In this document: positions 1 to 6,975 of the stretch, one piece after another | Layout of the letters: each line of letters opens with the position of its first letter | Numbering within the stretch: the first letter of the stretch is position 1 | Origin: JBAZYV01 sp041658345 | GTDB lineage: Bacteria > Patescibacteriota > Gracilibacteria > UBA1369 > 2-02-FULL-48-14 | DNA: 8,482 bases | Direction: 5' to 3' | NCBI GenBank assembly: GCA_041658345.1 | Contig: JBBAAK010000021.1 | Coordinates: 1-8,482, forward strand | Program-made: the position numbers and the translations under genes | Notes under the pieces: generated by a model | Databases searched by the model: none | Seen by the model: only the letters and a program-made list of their open reading frames with translations | What the model was told of the DNA's origin: nothing

Positions 1-114
1 ATCGAATGGGTAGATTGGGCTATATTCATCGTTGGATGGATCGCCCTCATCGAAAGCTTCGTCGGCTGGTGCTGGCTCCATCGCATCTTTGGAATAGATA
101 ACAGGGAGCAATAA
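1..114 (+). CDS. Partial membrane protein, C-terminal end only
   Basis: Frame 1 is open from the first base to a TAA at 112-114 and gives 37 residues. They are hydrophobic and rich in Trp, Ile, Phe and Gly (WAIFIVGWIALIESFVGWCW), followed by a short polar tail ending DNREQ. This looks like a last transmembrane helix with a short soluble tail. The pattern of a hydrophobic helix, then a Cys/Trp-containing turn, then a short basic segment ending in FGI loosely recalls small DUF2892/YgaP-type membrane domains, but that is only a resemblance. Hand-counted GC in the first row (28 of 60) is higher than in much of the array to the right, so this may be the left-hand core flank. The start lies outside the window, so function cannot be assigned. 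Confidence 0.6.
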   Translation: MEWVDWAIFIVGWIALIESFVGWCWLHRIFGIDNREQ

Positions 115-146
115 AGCCGGATTCGGAACAGTCCAAAAAAATCCAT

Positions 147-175
147 TTGCTTTTCTGGATATTTATGGATATAAT
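147..175 (+). promoter_or_regulatory. Promoter of the Fic gene, apparently leaderless
   Basis: A perfect TATAAT lies at 170-175, with TTGCTT at 147-152 as a weak -35 box 17 bp upstream. Exactly 6 nt separate TATAAT from the ATG at 182, so a normal start point would fall on or next to the A of the ATG. No Shine-Dalgarno sequence is visible. This makes the upstream in-frame TTG at 176 an unlikely start, because it would not be in the transcript. Confidence 0.55.
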
Positions 176-181
176 TTGGAC

Positions 182-1195
182 ATGAGCAGATTCATTCAAA
201 AAATAGAGGACCTACAGACAAAAATTAATTCACGCAAACCTTTCTCAAGAGAGATTCTCAAGCTTTGGCAGGAAAAATTGCGCATCGATTGGACGTACAA
301 TTCAAATGCCATAGAAGGAAATACTCTAACCTATGGCGAAACCGCTTTTTTCTTGAGAGAAGGATTAACGTCCGAAGGAAAGCCTTTTAAAGATTATCTG
401 GAAGCAAAAAACCATGCTGAAGCGATAGACTATTTGCTGGATGTTATCAAAGGAAACAGAGAAATAACGGAAGGTTTTATCAAAGAACTTCATGCTTTGT
501 TATTGAAAGATATCCATTTTACGTATGCAAAAGGTGGTCACGGACAATTAATAAAGAAACCGTTAAACGCCGGCAAATACAAGATTTTGCCAAATCATGT
601 CCTTACAATTTCCGGTAAAATTCACAAATATACAGATCCAATCCACGTAAAAGACGAGATGGAGGATTTAATAAAATGGTTTAATCAAGAAAAGACTATT
701 AACATCATAGAAAAAGCATGTGTTTTCCATTATAAATTTGTTGCTATTCACCCATTCGACGATGGGAATGGAAGAATGGCACGTCTGCTTATGAACTTGA
801 TATTAATGAAAGCCGGATACCCGCCATGTGTAATAAAGAATGTTAACAGGAGAAAATATTTACAAAGCTTGGAGATCATAGATACGGAGAAGAATTATCA
901 ACAATTTGTCGCATTCATATGCGAAGAGCTTTTATCTACACAGAAAACGATGTTGAACGTTTTGGAGGGAAAAGAAGACACATCCGCGGATTATTCAATA
1001 ACAATGAATAGAAACGAGAGAGAAGAGAAAATTATCAATATTATTGGCAAAAAACCGATCTCCATCAGCCAGATAATTGAAAAAATACCGCAAATCAAAC
1101 GCCCGACCCTAAAAAGCGATTTGAGCAGACTTTTAAAAGCAAAACGAATTAAGAGGATTGGATTGGGAAAAGGAGCCTTGTACCTACACAATTAA
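182..1195 (+). CDS. Fic family protein (probable AMP-transferase) with C-terminal winged helix
   Basis: Fic-domain enzymes transfer AMP, or sometimes another phosphate-containing group, from a nucleotide to hydroxyls of target proteins. The complete catalytic loop HPFDDGNGRMAR starts at His190 and matches HxFx(D/E)GNGRxxR with the catalytic His, acidic residue and Arg intact. Near the N-terminus, Ser41-N-A-I-Glu45-Gly46 fits the inhibitory motif (S/T)xxxE(G/N), placing the protein in the class whose N-terminal helix blocks the active site. Residues from about 276 to 337 (SISQIIEKIPQIKRPTLKSDLSRLL onward) look like a winged helix-turn-helix, as in many stand-alone bacterial Fic/DOC-like proteins. 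The length of 337 aa is normal for that architecture. The ATG at 182 is preferred over the TTG at 176 because TATAAT ends at 175. No antitoxin gene is adjacent; inhibition appears to be built in. The target is unknown: self-modification, stress response or phage defence are all possible. A tRNA-tail element begins 1 nt after the stop. Confidence 0.92.
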   Translation: MSRFIQKIEDLQTKINSRKPFSREILKLWQEKLRIDWTYNSNAIEGNTLTYGETAFFLREGLTSEGKPFKDYLEAKNHAEAIDYLLDVIKGNREITEGFIKELHALLLKDIHFTYAKGGHGQLIKKPLNAGKYKILPNHVLTISGKIHKYTDPIHVKDEMEDLIKWFNQEKTINIIEKACVFHYKFVAIHPFDDGNGRMARLLMNLILMKAGYPPCVIKNVNRRKYLQSLEIIDTEKNYQQFVAFICEELLSTQKTMLNVLEGKEDTSADYSITMNRNEREEKIINIIGKKPISISQIIEKIPQIKRPTLKSDLSRLLKAKRIKRIGLGKGALYLHN

Positions 1196-1196
1196 C

Positions 1197-1230
1197 TGGC
1201 TGGCTAGGAGGTCCGCCCGAAATTGGACTT
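1197..1230 (-). repeat. tRNA 3'-tail-like element A (degenerate)
   Basis: Read on the minus strand, the element ends in CCA (1197-1199), discriminator G (1200) and a 7-nt acceptor-like strand CTAGCCA (1201-1207), preceded by ACCTC (1208-1212). The T-loop consensus is lost. The acceptor part is one base from the GTAGCCA of the copies at 5675 and 6976, while ACCTC is close to the T-stem strand CCCTC of the tRNA-Gln at 7300. Bases 1209-1214 (AGGTCC) can pair with 1225-1230 (GGACTT), giving a 6-bp hairpin with a 10-nt loop. It begins 1 nt after the Fic stop codon, antisense to that gene. Taken alone this copy would be weak; the series makes it credible. Confidence 0.5.
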
Positions 1231-1318
1231 AAATCAACCTTTCGGCGTGAAATGAGACAAATGGAACGAAAATATAACTTGTCTTTTTACATTAAAAAAG
1301 ATATCTATTTCGGGCATG

Positions 1319-1324
1319 TATAAA
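1319..1324 (+). promoter_or_regulatory. Possible -10 box for the ABC-F gene
   Basis: TATAAA at 1319-1324 lies 11 nt before the ATG at 1336, so the predicted leader would be only about 5 nt. No convincing -35 hexamer is present at 16-18 bp. No Shine-Dalgarno sequence is seen. The rest of 1231-1335 is A+T-rich with no other clear signal. Confidence 0.35.
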
Positions 1325-1335
1325 ATATTTGAAAT

Positions 1336-2826
1336 ATGGATCACGGAAATGTTGTTTTAAGATTTGATAAAGTTTCGTTTCATTACGATCAAACTAAACC
1401 CATCTTGGACGAGACAAGTTTTTCTGTTCGTGAAAATGCAAAGATCACCATTATGGGACAAAATGGCGCCGGAAAAAGCACGATTTTCAAGTTAATTCTG
1501 GGTGCGACAAACGCTAAGGAATACATCACTTCCGACATGACTCTTCGTCCAATTGCCGGAAAAGTAAACATCCTTAACGGAGCTTCTGTCGGCATAGGTC
1601 TCCAGGTAATGCCAAAAAGATTTTTTGAATATACCGTGTTGGAATATTTCGAAACTGCATTCTCGGAAAAAACATATAATTTGGAAAAATTAATAGAAAA
1701 TGTGCTGGAAGTGGTGCAATTTCCTACCGATTTAGACAAAAAAATTAAAAACTTTTCCGGAGGACAGCTGGCCAGACTTTTGTTGGCATATGCACTTATT
1801 CAGGAACCGGACATTTTATTACTTGATGAGCCGACAAACAATTTGGATCCGGAAGGCATAGAGCATTTGACAGGATTTTTAATGGGATATGAAAAAACCG
1901 CAATAGTGATTTCTCACGATGCTGATTTTTTAAATTCTTTCACAGAGGGTGTTTTAAATTTAGATATTTACACTAAAAAAGTTGAACAATATGTTGGGGA
2001 TTATTTTGATGTAATAGAACAAATAGTCGGCCAAATTGAACGTGAGCAAAGAAAAAACGCCCAACTACAAAGAAACATTCAGGACAGAAAAGAAAAGATT
2101 AATTTTTTCGCGCATAAAGGAGGCAAAATGCGAAAACTCGCAAGCAAACTCCGCGACGAAGCAGCCGAAGACGAAGAAAATATTGTTGACGTAAAACGTG
2201 ATGACAAAACCATCAAGCCCTTTATTATTCCAGCCCAACCATGGTCAGAAGTTGTATTAAGGATATCTTCAGTAGGAGTAATAAACGGAAACAAAAAAGT
2301 CCAAAAAAAGGTAGAGATGAAACTCTTCAGCCGCAGTAGAATGCGAATAACCGGGCCAAATGGTATCGGCAAAAGTACACTTCTTAGGGAATTGGCTCTC
2401 GGTAAATCAAAAGGCACTTCCATTTCCGAAGGAGTAAAAGTTGGATATTACCAACAAGACTTTTCAGGCTTGGACTTCAGCAAAACTGTATATGATTCAC
2501 TTTCCGAAATGATGGATGTCCCTTCCAATGAAAAAATTTATGCCACCGGCGCGCACTTCCTGCTTACTTCCGAATTAATTAAAAACAAAATCGAAGCGCT
2601 TTCTGAAGGACAAAAAGGTCTACTCTGTTATGCTCGTTTCGTTTTACAAAAACCCGGTTTACTTATTTTAGATGAACCGACAAATCACATTAATTTTCGT
2701 CACCTTCCAATTATCGCCAAAGCAATTGACGACTACGAAGGCACCATCATCCTCGTCTCACACATGCCTGAATTCGTTAAACAAATCACTTTTAACGAAA
2801 TGCTGAATTTGGAGGAGCTGCTCTAG
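1336..2826 (+). CDS. ABC-F type ATPase (ribosome-associated)
   Basis: Two ABC ATPase domains lie in one chain with no transmembrane segments, the hallmark of the ABC-F family (EttA, Uup, YbiT and the Vga/Msr/Lsa resistance proteins). Such proteins bind the ribosomal E site and relieve stalling or protect against antibiotics. Domain 1: Walker A GQNGAGKST from Gly41, signature SGGQ at 141-144, Walker B ending in Asp164-Glu165 with the ABC-F style DEPTNNLD. Domain 2: Walker A GPNGIGKST from Gly340, signature LSEGQ at 422-426, Walker B ending in Asp446-Glu447. All catalytic residues are present; the second D-loop reads HIN where HLD is usual. The charged linker, about residues 215-305 (KEKINFFAHKGGKMRKLASKLRDEAAEDEEN), is in the position of the P-site-tRNA-interacting segment. 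At 496 aa it is at the short end for the family, with no C-terminal extension. It is flanked by tRNA-tail elements on both sides. Whether it gives resistance or acts as a translation factor cannot be told from sequence. Confidence 0.93.
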   Translation: MDHGNVVLRFDKVSFHYDQTKPILDETSFSVRENAKITIMGQNGAGKSTIFKLILGATNAKEYITSDMTLRPIAGKVNILNGASVGIGLQVMPKRFFEYTVLEYFETAFSEKTYNLEKLIENVLEVVQFPTDLDKKIKNFSGGQLARLLLAYALIQEPDILLLDEPTNNLDPEGIEHLTGFLMGYEKTAIVISHDADFLNSFTEGVLNLDIYTKKVEQYVGDYFDVIEQIVGQIEREQRKNAQLQRNIQDRKEKINFFAHKGGKMRKLASKLRDEAAEDEENIVDVKRDDKTIKPFIIPAQPWSEVVLRISSVGVINGNKKVQKKVEMKLFSRSRMRITGPNGIGKSTLLRELALGKSKGTSISEGVKVGYYQQDFSGLDFSKTVYDSLSEMMDVPSNEKIYATGAHFLLTSELIKNKIEALSEGQKGLLCYARFVLQKPGLLILDEPTNHINFRHLPIIAKAIDDYEGTIILVSHMPEFVKQITFNEMLNLEELL

Positions 2827-2846
2827 CCAAACAAAAAGCATCCATT

Positions 2847-2883
2847 TCGCTGGGGAAGAGGGGCTGGAACCATTTCTGAACCC
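2847..2883 (-). repeat. tRNA-Gln 3'-tail-like element D
   Basis: On the minus strand the element has acceptor strand TTCCCCA (2851-2857), discriminator G (2850), T-stem strand CCCTC (2858-2862) and a T-loop TTCCAGC (2863-2869) that keeps the TTCnAnn pattern. The CCA has become CGA (2847-2849). Fourteen consecutive bases (2849-2862) are identical to the 3' end of the intact tRNA-Gln at 7302-7315. The 5' side of the T-stem is decayed to AATGG. Further out, GGGTTCAGA next to the lipoprotein stop recalls the anticodon-arm start of the same tRNA. It lies between the convergent ABC-F and lipoprotein stop codons. Confidence 0.65.
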
Positions 2884-2884
2884 T

Positions 2885-3379
2885 TTAGTTGTTTTCCGTC
2901 AAATAAAGAGCCGCCGTGTTTTCGCCTAAATAATCCACATCAACTTCAATAGTAAAATCACCTTTTTCAGCAGATATGTGTTGGTCAGTCCATCCTGAAT
3001 CGGTAGTAATAGTCCATCCGTCAGCTTTTAAGTCTTGCTCGTATTTACTATATGCTCCTTTTTCCACCTCTCTAAAACTAACAATAACTCCACCGCCGGC
3101 ATCTTCCGGATTAGCCATTGTTGCATCTATTATTCCATATTTAAACACGGGAACATCACTTGGCATTTGTTTTGGCCAAGCAACGACATCGCCAGACCCT
3201 TCTTCCGAATACTCTACATCAACACCACCCATGATTTCTTCCGCAAGCTTTTCGCCAGTTTCTTTCGCTATTTCGTTACTCACGGGATTCCCTCCTGGAA
3301 GAGTACCAACTTCTCCTCCAAGTCCACATCCGGAAAAAACAATTCCACTCACAAGAAACGAAAACATTACTTTTTTCAT
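2885..3379 (-). CDS. Lipoprotein of unknown function
   Basis: This encodes 164 residues starting MKKVMFSFLVSGIVFSGC. A basic n-region, a hydrophobic stretch and the lipobox F15-S-G-C18 predict cleavage before Cys18 and lipid anchoring. A Gly/Glu-rich linker follows (GLGGEVGTLPGG onward). The C-terminal part runs from MPSDVPVFKYG to the end and contains a helix (YSKYEQDLKADGW) and then strands (ISAEKGDFTIEVDVDYLGENTAALYLTE). The reading frame extends upstream to a GTG at 3421, but a good promoter places the transcript start near 3420, and the ATG at 3379 gives a perfect signal sequence, so 3379 is chosen. It is transcribed divergently from the propeller gene, whose C-terminal domain looks related to this one. 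No family is named with confidence; a role at the cell surface is inferred from the lipobox only. Confidence 0.85.
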   Translation of the reverse strand: MKKVMFSFLVSGIVFSGCGLGGEVGTLPGGNPVSNEIAKETGEKLAEEIMGGVDVEYSEEGSGDVVAWPKQMPSDVPVFKYGIIDATMANPEDAGGGVIVSFREVEKGAYSKYEQDLKADGWTITTDSGWTDQHISAEKGDFTIEVDVDYLGENTAALYLTENN

Positions 3380-3426
3380 AGAAATATTGTTAGATAACTT
3401 ATGGAAGCATACCAAACTCACAAAAC

Positions 3427-3455
3427 ATAGTAAACAATTTGCAATTTCTTTTCAA
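3427..3455 (-). promoter_or_regulatory. Promoter of the lipoprotein gene at 2885-3379
   Basis: On the minus strand TTGAAA (3450-3455, 5 of 6 to consensus) is followed after 17 bp by TACTAT (3427-3432, 4 of 6). The predicted start near 3420 leaves a leader of about 40 nt before the ATG at 3379. The hexamers lie in the 116-bp gap between the divergent lipoprotein and propeller genes, so control of the two could be linked. No comparably good promoter for the propeller gene was found in this gap. Confidence 0.45.
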
Positions 3456-3495
3456 TGGTAGGAGAATTTCAAGACGGAATATCACCTTCACCACA

Positions 3496-5670
3496 ATGAT
3501 TAAAAAAAACCACCTGTTTATTGCCGCTATCACAGGGATTTTTGTCATTGGATTTTTGATGTACATACCTAACACAAGAAATTATCTGAGCAACGTTGTT
3601 GCTTCCATTAAAGATAAATGCACAACAGTCTCAACAACAACATTTATAAAATCCTATCGTCTAAAAGAAATGTCCGACACTTATGGGATAGTGCAAACTT
3701 CAGATGGCGGATACGCCATAACAGGGCATACTAATACTCCCACTGAATTGTGTGGCTACAGTATGTTTTGGATAAAAGCCAACGAAAATGGAGACAAAGA
3801 ATGGAACAAACTTTTTCACAATTGCAGCTCTGACGGTTACGCAATCACGCAGCTCACAGACGGGAATTATGTCGCAGCAGGACAAGTCAGCGGTGAATTT
3901 AGAACAGATGCGGAACAAGAAGAACTTGAGGGACAGGGAGATAATTTGGTGATAAAAATTGATGGCAAAGGAAATGCTATCTGGACAAGAACAGTAAGCC
4001 AACAAAGCATAGATGCCCCAGCCAAACTCATCCCTACAAAAGAGGGTGGATTTGTTATGTCGGGAGAAACCGGGAAATTAGTCGGGCAAGCGGATGTGGC
4101 CGATGTAATGCACATAATGTTTTTGGGAAATTTTAATACAAATGGAGAGACCAATTGGCTTAAAGAAATTGACGCTGATGGACAACACGAACTTAAATTT
4201 GCAGAACAAACGAAAGATGGAGGCTATATTTTGATTGGCAATATTGAACTTGTGAATGAAAGTGATCAGGATGTGCCGGCTCTCGTGAAATTGAATAAAA
4301 ATGGAGCTTTTGAATGGGCAACAGGATTAGAAAGCGTACCGATTGAAATTCCGAATTTGATAATGAATCCTGACGGAAAAAGCTTCACGGTCGGAACCCC
4401 AAATAAATTTCACGTACCTTTTGGAACCTTCTTCACAGCCGAGCAAACCAGCGATGGCGGATATATTGCTTTAGGAAACTTTTATTCCTCATCTCTCGCG
4501 AGAGATGAAATTAGCGAATTGGTTGAAAATGCCGGTAAAGAATTAAACTTCGTGGCAGTGAAAGTGGACAAAAAAGGCAAATTTTCATGGGCAAGAACCC
4601 TCAAAATCAAAACATATCTGCAAGAACCTGTTATAGAAAAAACAAAAGACGGAGGATATATCATTATGGGAAATAGTACCGTTGGCGGCTATATCAACAC
4701 AGATGCGCTAAAACAGGCGGCAAAATACGAGAAAATGATGAACGATTACTATGCAAAATACCCTATAACGAGTCCGGAAACTCCGGAATCCAAAAAAGCA
4801 TTGGAGGTAATTTCAGACGAAATAAGTAATTGGCAGTCCACTCAAGGATATAGAAACATCGTGTTGGTAAAAACAGACTCAAATTTCAAATATCAATGGG
4901 GAAAAACAATAGGTGAAGGAAAAGACCTGGACGGTTATGACATAATACAAACCTCAGATTCGGGATACGCGATAGCCGGGACATGGCACACCGGAATTAA
5001 ACGAAAAGTCTTAGGCTCATGGTTGGAATATACCGAAGCAATGATCATAAAACTGGATGCCAACGGGAATTTAGGCAACGACAATGGACTTATAGTAGAT
5101 TTCAAGGACACAGAAAGCAGCAATGTCAGTTCTTATATAGTCACCGATAAATTGAGCTCGCCAAAATTGTTACAGTCATATCCAATGGACAATATCGTCA
5201 GAACAATTAAGGTAAGCGATAAAAATGGAGTAAACACAACCGTTTCGGAAGCAAAAACCTATGATGTTAAATCTTGCAGCACAACAAGCAAAGATGATTC
5301 AGACACCGACGGTGGGACAACGACCGGCACAAAAACACGTCCACAAATGAAATACGATGAAACAAAAGAAGTGGAGGCCACAACCGAAAAAGGAAAAACG
5401 GTAAATAATGAGATAATGCCGGTTTTAAAGGAAATATTTAAGGATGTAAAATTATATGACAACGATATAAGCGGATGGGTTGCATACAGATTTAGCCGCC
5501 TTGTCACGAAAGACGACATAAGAAAAATCAGCACCGCTGTTACAAAGCTAGGTTATAAAATAGACAGCAACACAAACAACGACTTCACTGCAACAAAAAT
5601 CGGAATGACCCTAAACTTCCATTTCTATCTAGGCGATACAAACCAAGGTCGACTGGATGTGACATATTGA
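3496..5670 (+). CDS. Membrane-anchored seven-repeat beta-propeller-like protein
   Basis: This encodes 724 residues. Residues about 6-24 (LFIAAITGIFVIGFLMYIP, after MIKKNH) form one hydrophobic helix, a signal anchor or uncleaved signal, so the rest should face outside. Seven copies of a (Q/K)T(S/K)DGGYxxxG-type motif start near residues 67, 119, 180, 238, 317, 382 and 485. Most are followed by a KxDxxGxxxW strand pair, for example VKIDGKGNAIWTRT and VKVDKKGKFSWART. Repeats of this type are common in secreted proteins predicted to be beta-propellers; seven copies suggest a seven-bladed ring with large insertions after copies 4 and 6. A Ser/Thr/Asp-rich linker (TSKDDSDTDGGTTTGT) leads to a C-terminal domain of about 100 residues that resembles the end of the divergent lipoprotein. 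The start at 3496 is chosen because the upstream TTG at 3439 would add 19 residues ahead of the signal anchor. No enzyme motif is seen; binding or scaffolding at the surface is the likely role. Confidence 0.88.
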   Translation: MIKKNHLFIAAITGIFVIGFLMYIPNTRNYLSNVVASIKDKCTTVSTTTFIKSYRLKEMSDTYGIVQTSDGGYAITGHTNTPTELCGYSMFWIKANENGDKEWNKLFHNCSSDGYAITQLTDGNYVAAGQVSGEFRTDAEQEELEGQGDNLVIKIDGKGNAIWTRTVSQQSIDAPAKLIPTKEGGFVMSGETGKLVGQADVADVMHIMFLGNFNTNGETNWLKEIDADGQHELKFAEQTKDGGYILIGNIELVNESDQDVPALVKLNKNGAFEWATGLESVPIEIPNLIMNPDGKSFTVGTPNKFHVPFGTFFTAEQTSDGGYIALGNFYSSSLARDEISELVENAGKELNFVAVKVDKKGKFSWARTLKIKTYLQEPVIEKTKDGGYIIMGNSTVGGYINTDALKQAAKYEKMMNDYYAKYPITSPETPESKKALEVISDEISNWQSTQGYRNIVLVKTDSNFKYQWGKTIGEGKDLDGYDIIQTSDSGYAIAGTWHTGIKRKVLGSWLEYTEAMIIKLDANGNLGNDNGLIVDFKDTESSNVSSYIVTDKLSSPKLLQSYPMDNIVRTIKVSDKNGVNTTVSEAKTYDVKSCSTTSKDDSDTDGGTTTGTKTRPQMKYDETKEVEATTEKGKTVNNEIMPVLKEIFKDVKLYDNDISGWVAYRFSRLVTKDDIRKISTAVTKLGYKIDSNTNNDFTATKIGMTLNFHFYLGDTNQGRLDVTY

Positions 5671-5674
5671 TGTT

Positions 5675-5702
5675 TGGCTGGCTACTCGGGTCTAGAACCC
5701 TA
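5675..5702 (-). repeat. tRNA 3'-tail-like element B1 (best copy)
   Basis: Read on the minus strand this has full tRNA 3'-end geometry: T-stem TAGGG, 7-nt loop TTCTAGA (TTC, with A in the T58 position), T-stem CCCGA, acceptor strand GTAGCCA, discriminator G, CCA (5675-5677). Four of five T-stem positions can pair. There is no matching 5' half nearby, so it is not a tRNA gene. The acceptor strand differs from that of the tRNA-Gln at 7300. It starts 4 nt after the propeller stop, and the TAG stop of the convergent LysE gene (5700-5702) lies inside its T-stem. Confidence 0.7.
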
Positions 5703-6317
5703 CATCATAAAATAAACAAAACTTCCCCAGAGCGACTTTAATCCGAAAAATACAAGCAACAAAGCAAATATTTTGAAAACTATAGAAATCAATTTTTTCT
5801 CCAACAACAAAGGCCTGAATTTTGAAAAAACATAAGCAAGTAAAATCACGGTAATCAGCCACCCCGCCTCAAAAAACAGCAAAAACAGTACATGCCCGCC
5901 AGAAATGGCTTGTTTCAATTCAAAAGCCCGCGGCACACAAATCGTGATCCAAAAAATCCAGAAAGCCCCATTTAGGACAGTCAGTAGCAGCAATTTCGAG
6001 AACGAAAAAATTTCTTTCTTATCACTCGCCACTTTTTCAATCCCCCAGACCCGTTTTGCGATCCAAAACAAAACAATCGCTCCACCAAAAGAAATGATAT
6101 AAAAATATTCGGTTGGAATATCCCAAGAAAAAAAGAATAGCAACACCAAGCCGGCAACCAAAGACTCCGCGACTAGAGCCTTCAGCATAACAATAAAACT
6201 CCGTTTAAACCCTCCATTCAAAACTTCGGTAAATACAGCCGTCAAAATAGGCCCGGGCACAGCGCCACCGATAATCCCCAAAAGAAAAGCTTCAATAATT
6301 TGAGAAACGATTTTCAT
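5700..6317 (-). CDS. LysE/RhtB-family membrane transporter (amino-acid exporter type)
   Basis: This encodes 205 residues with about six hydrophobic helices, the size and layout of LysE-superfamily exporters, which move amino acids or similar small solutes out by proton exchange. The family's signature GxxPGP occurs as GAVPGPILTAVF with Pro21-Gly22-Pro23, followed by the typical small-residue helix and the basic GGFKRS. The second half repeats the pattern, with NGAFWIFW in place of the usual NPKxxLFW. The substrate cannot be predicted. The ATG lies only 7 nt after the CCA of tail element B2, with no Shine-Dalgarno and no -10 box in that space, so expression probably depends on read-through from the lipoprotein gene upstream (6351-6947). 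Its stop codon overlaps tail B1. Confidence 0.85.
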   Translation of the reverse strand: MKIVSQIIEAFLLGIIGGAVPGPILTAVFTEVLNGGFKRSFIVMLKALVAESLVAGLVLLFFFSWDIPTEYFYIISFGGAIVLFWIAKRVWGIEKVASDKKEIFSFSKLLLLTVLNGAFWIFWITICVPRAFELKQAISGGHVLFLLFFEAGWLITVILLAYVFSKFRPLLLEKKLISIVFKIFALLLVFFGLKSLWGSFVYFMM

Positions 6318-6324
6318 GAGATTT

Positions 6325-6350
6325 TGGCTGACTACTCGGGTCTAGTACCC
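6325..6350 (-). repeat. tRNA 3'-tail-like element B2
   Basis: This is a second copy of the B type. Minus strand: GGG (6348-6350), loop TACTAGA, CCCGA (6336-6340), acceptor GTAGTCA (6329-6335), G, CCA (6325-6327). It differs from B1 by one base in the acceptor and one in the loop. It directly abuts the TAA stop of the lipoprotein gene (6351-6353) and ends 7 nt before the LysE start codon. Confidence 0.65.
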
Positions 6351-6947
6351 TTATTTGTATTTTATCGATTCCAATACGTGGTCAAACACACCACTCGATT
6401 GATTTACCCCATCAGGATCATAAAGCGCAAAAACCTTATCGTTTTTAATCCAAGTAGCCGCAGTAACATAGCCAGATTTAGTAGTTCCATAGAACGGTAT
6501 TTCAGATTCATCCATTTTAAAACCAATAACTGTCATTTCTGTATCTCCCATTTTTACAGATTTAATATCTTTATTTCCATCGTCAAATACTCCTACTCTC
6601 TGGCTCAAATCGTCATAAAGGGATTGATAGGTTTCCTCAATAGTCATCTGCTCTCCACCAAGATTATCTTTATAAGCTGGCCCCTGTACTACCAATTTCA
6701 TGCTTCCAATTTCATAAGTTGTTGCCGTATCTGTGTCCCCATCAACCACAGTCCAGATAGCAGGATATTCAAAAGAAAACGGTGTCCTGCTATAAGTAGC
6801 CCACTCAATATCCGAAGTTACATCTCCAGCATTTTGAGTTTGCTGCTGGGGTTGATCCGCGGAATCAGAGATTTTTGCCTCCTCATTCAAATTACATGCG
6901 GCAAGTAGTAAAACCGACACCATCATTAAGATTAAAAGTTTTTTCAT
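6351..6947 (-). CDS. Lipoprotein with a PsbP/DUF1795-like domain
   Basis: This encodes 198 residues. The start MKKLLILMMVSVLLLAAC is a lipoprotein signal with lipobox L15-A-A-C18. A Gln/Asp-rich tether follows (SDSADQPQQQTQNAGD). The domain then opens with RTPFSFEYPAIWTVVDGD, the FSFxYPxxW start seen in PsbP/Mog1/DUF1795-like proteins, and continues as alternating strands to VFDHVLESIKYK, the usual closing helix. Length fits one such domain. These domains are common in extracytoplasmic lipoproteins of unknown role. There is no Shine-Dalgarno; TATAAA at 6961-6966 (minus) lies 13 nt before the ATG and could give a very short leader, but no -35 box was found. The gene lies between tails B2 and B3, and its stop touches B2. 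Confidence 0.85.
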   Translation of the reverse strand: MKKLLILMMVSVLLLAACNLNEEAKISDSADQPQQQTQNAGDVTSDIEWATYSRTPFSFEYPAIWTVVDGDTDTATTYEIGSMKLVVQGPAYKDNLGGEQMTIEETYQSLYDDLSQRVGVFDDGNKDIKSVKMGDTEMTVIGFKMDESEIPFYGTTKSGYVTAATWIKNDKVFALYDPDGVNQSSGVFDHVLESIKYK

Positions 6948-6975
6948 ATATTTTGGTTAATTTATAAGTTTTTCT

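Noticed and set aside
118..137. A sixth tail near the left end (CCGGATTCGGAACAG resembles the T-arm complement of tRNA-Gln)
   Set aside because: The loop has one extra base, and neither the acceptor strand nor the CCA is present at the expected distance; the match is too short to count.
2976..3461. Plus-strand open frame opposite the lipoprotein gene
   Set aside because: It is antisense to a gene with a clear lipobox and promoter, and its own translation has no recognisable domain.
6300..6908. Plus-strand open frame opposite the PsbP-like lipoprotein
   Set aside because: It runs through tail B2 and antisense to a gene with a signal peptide and known-type domain; rich in Ile, Ser, Phe and Arg with no domain, so a shadow frame.
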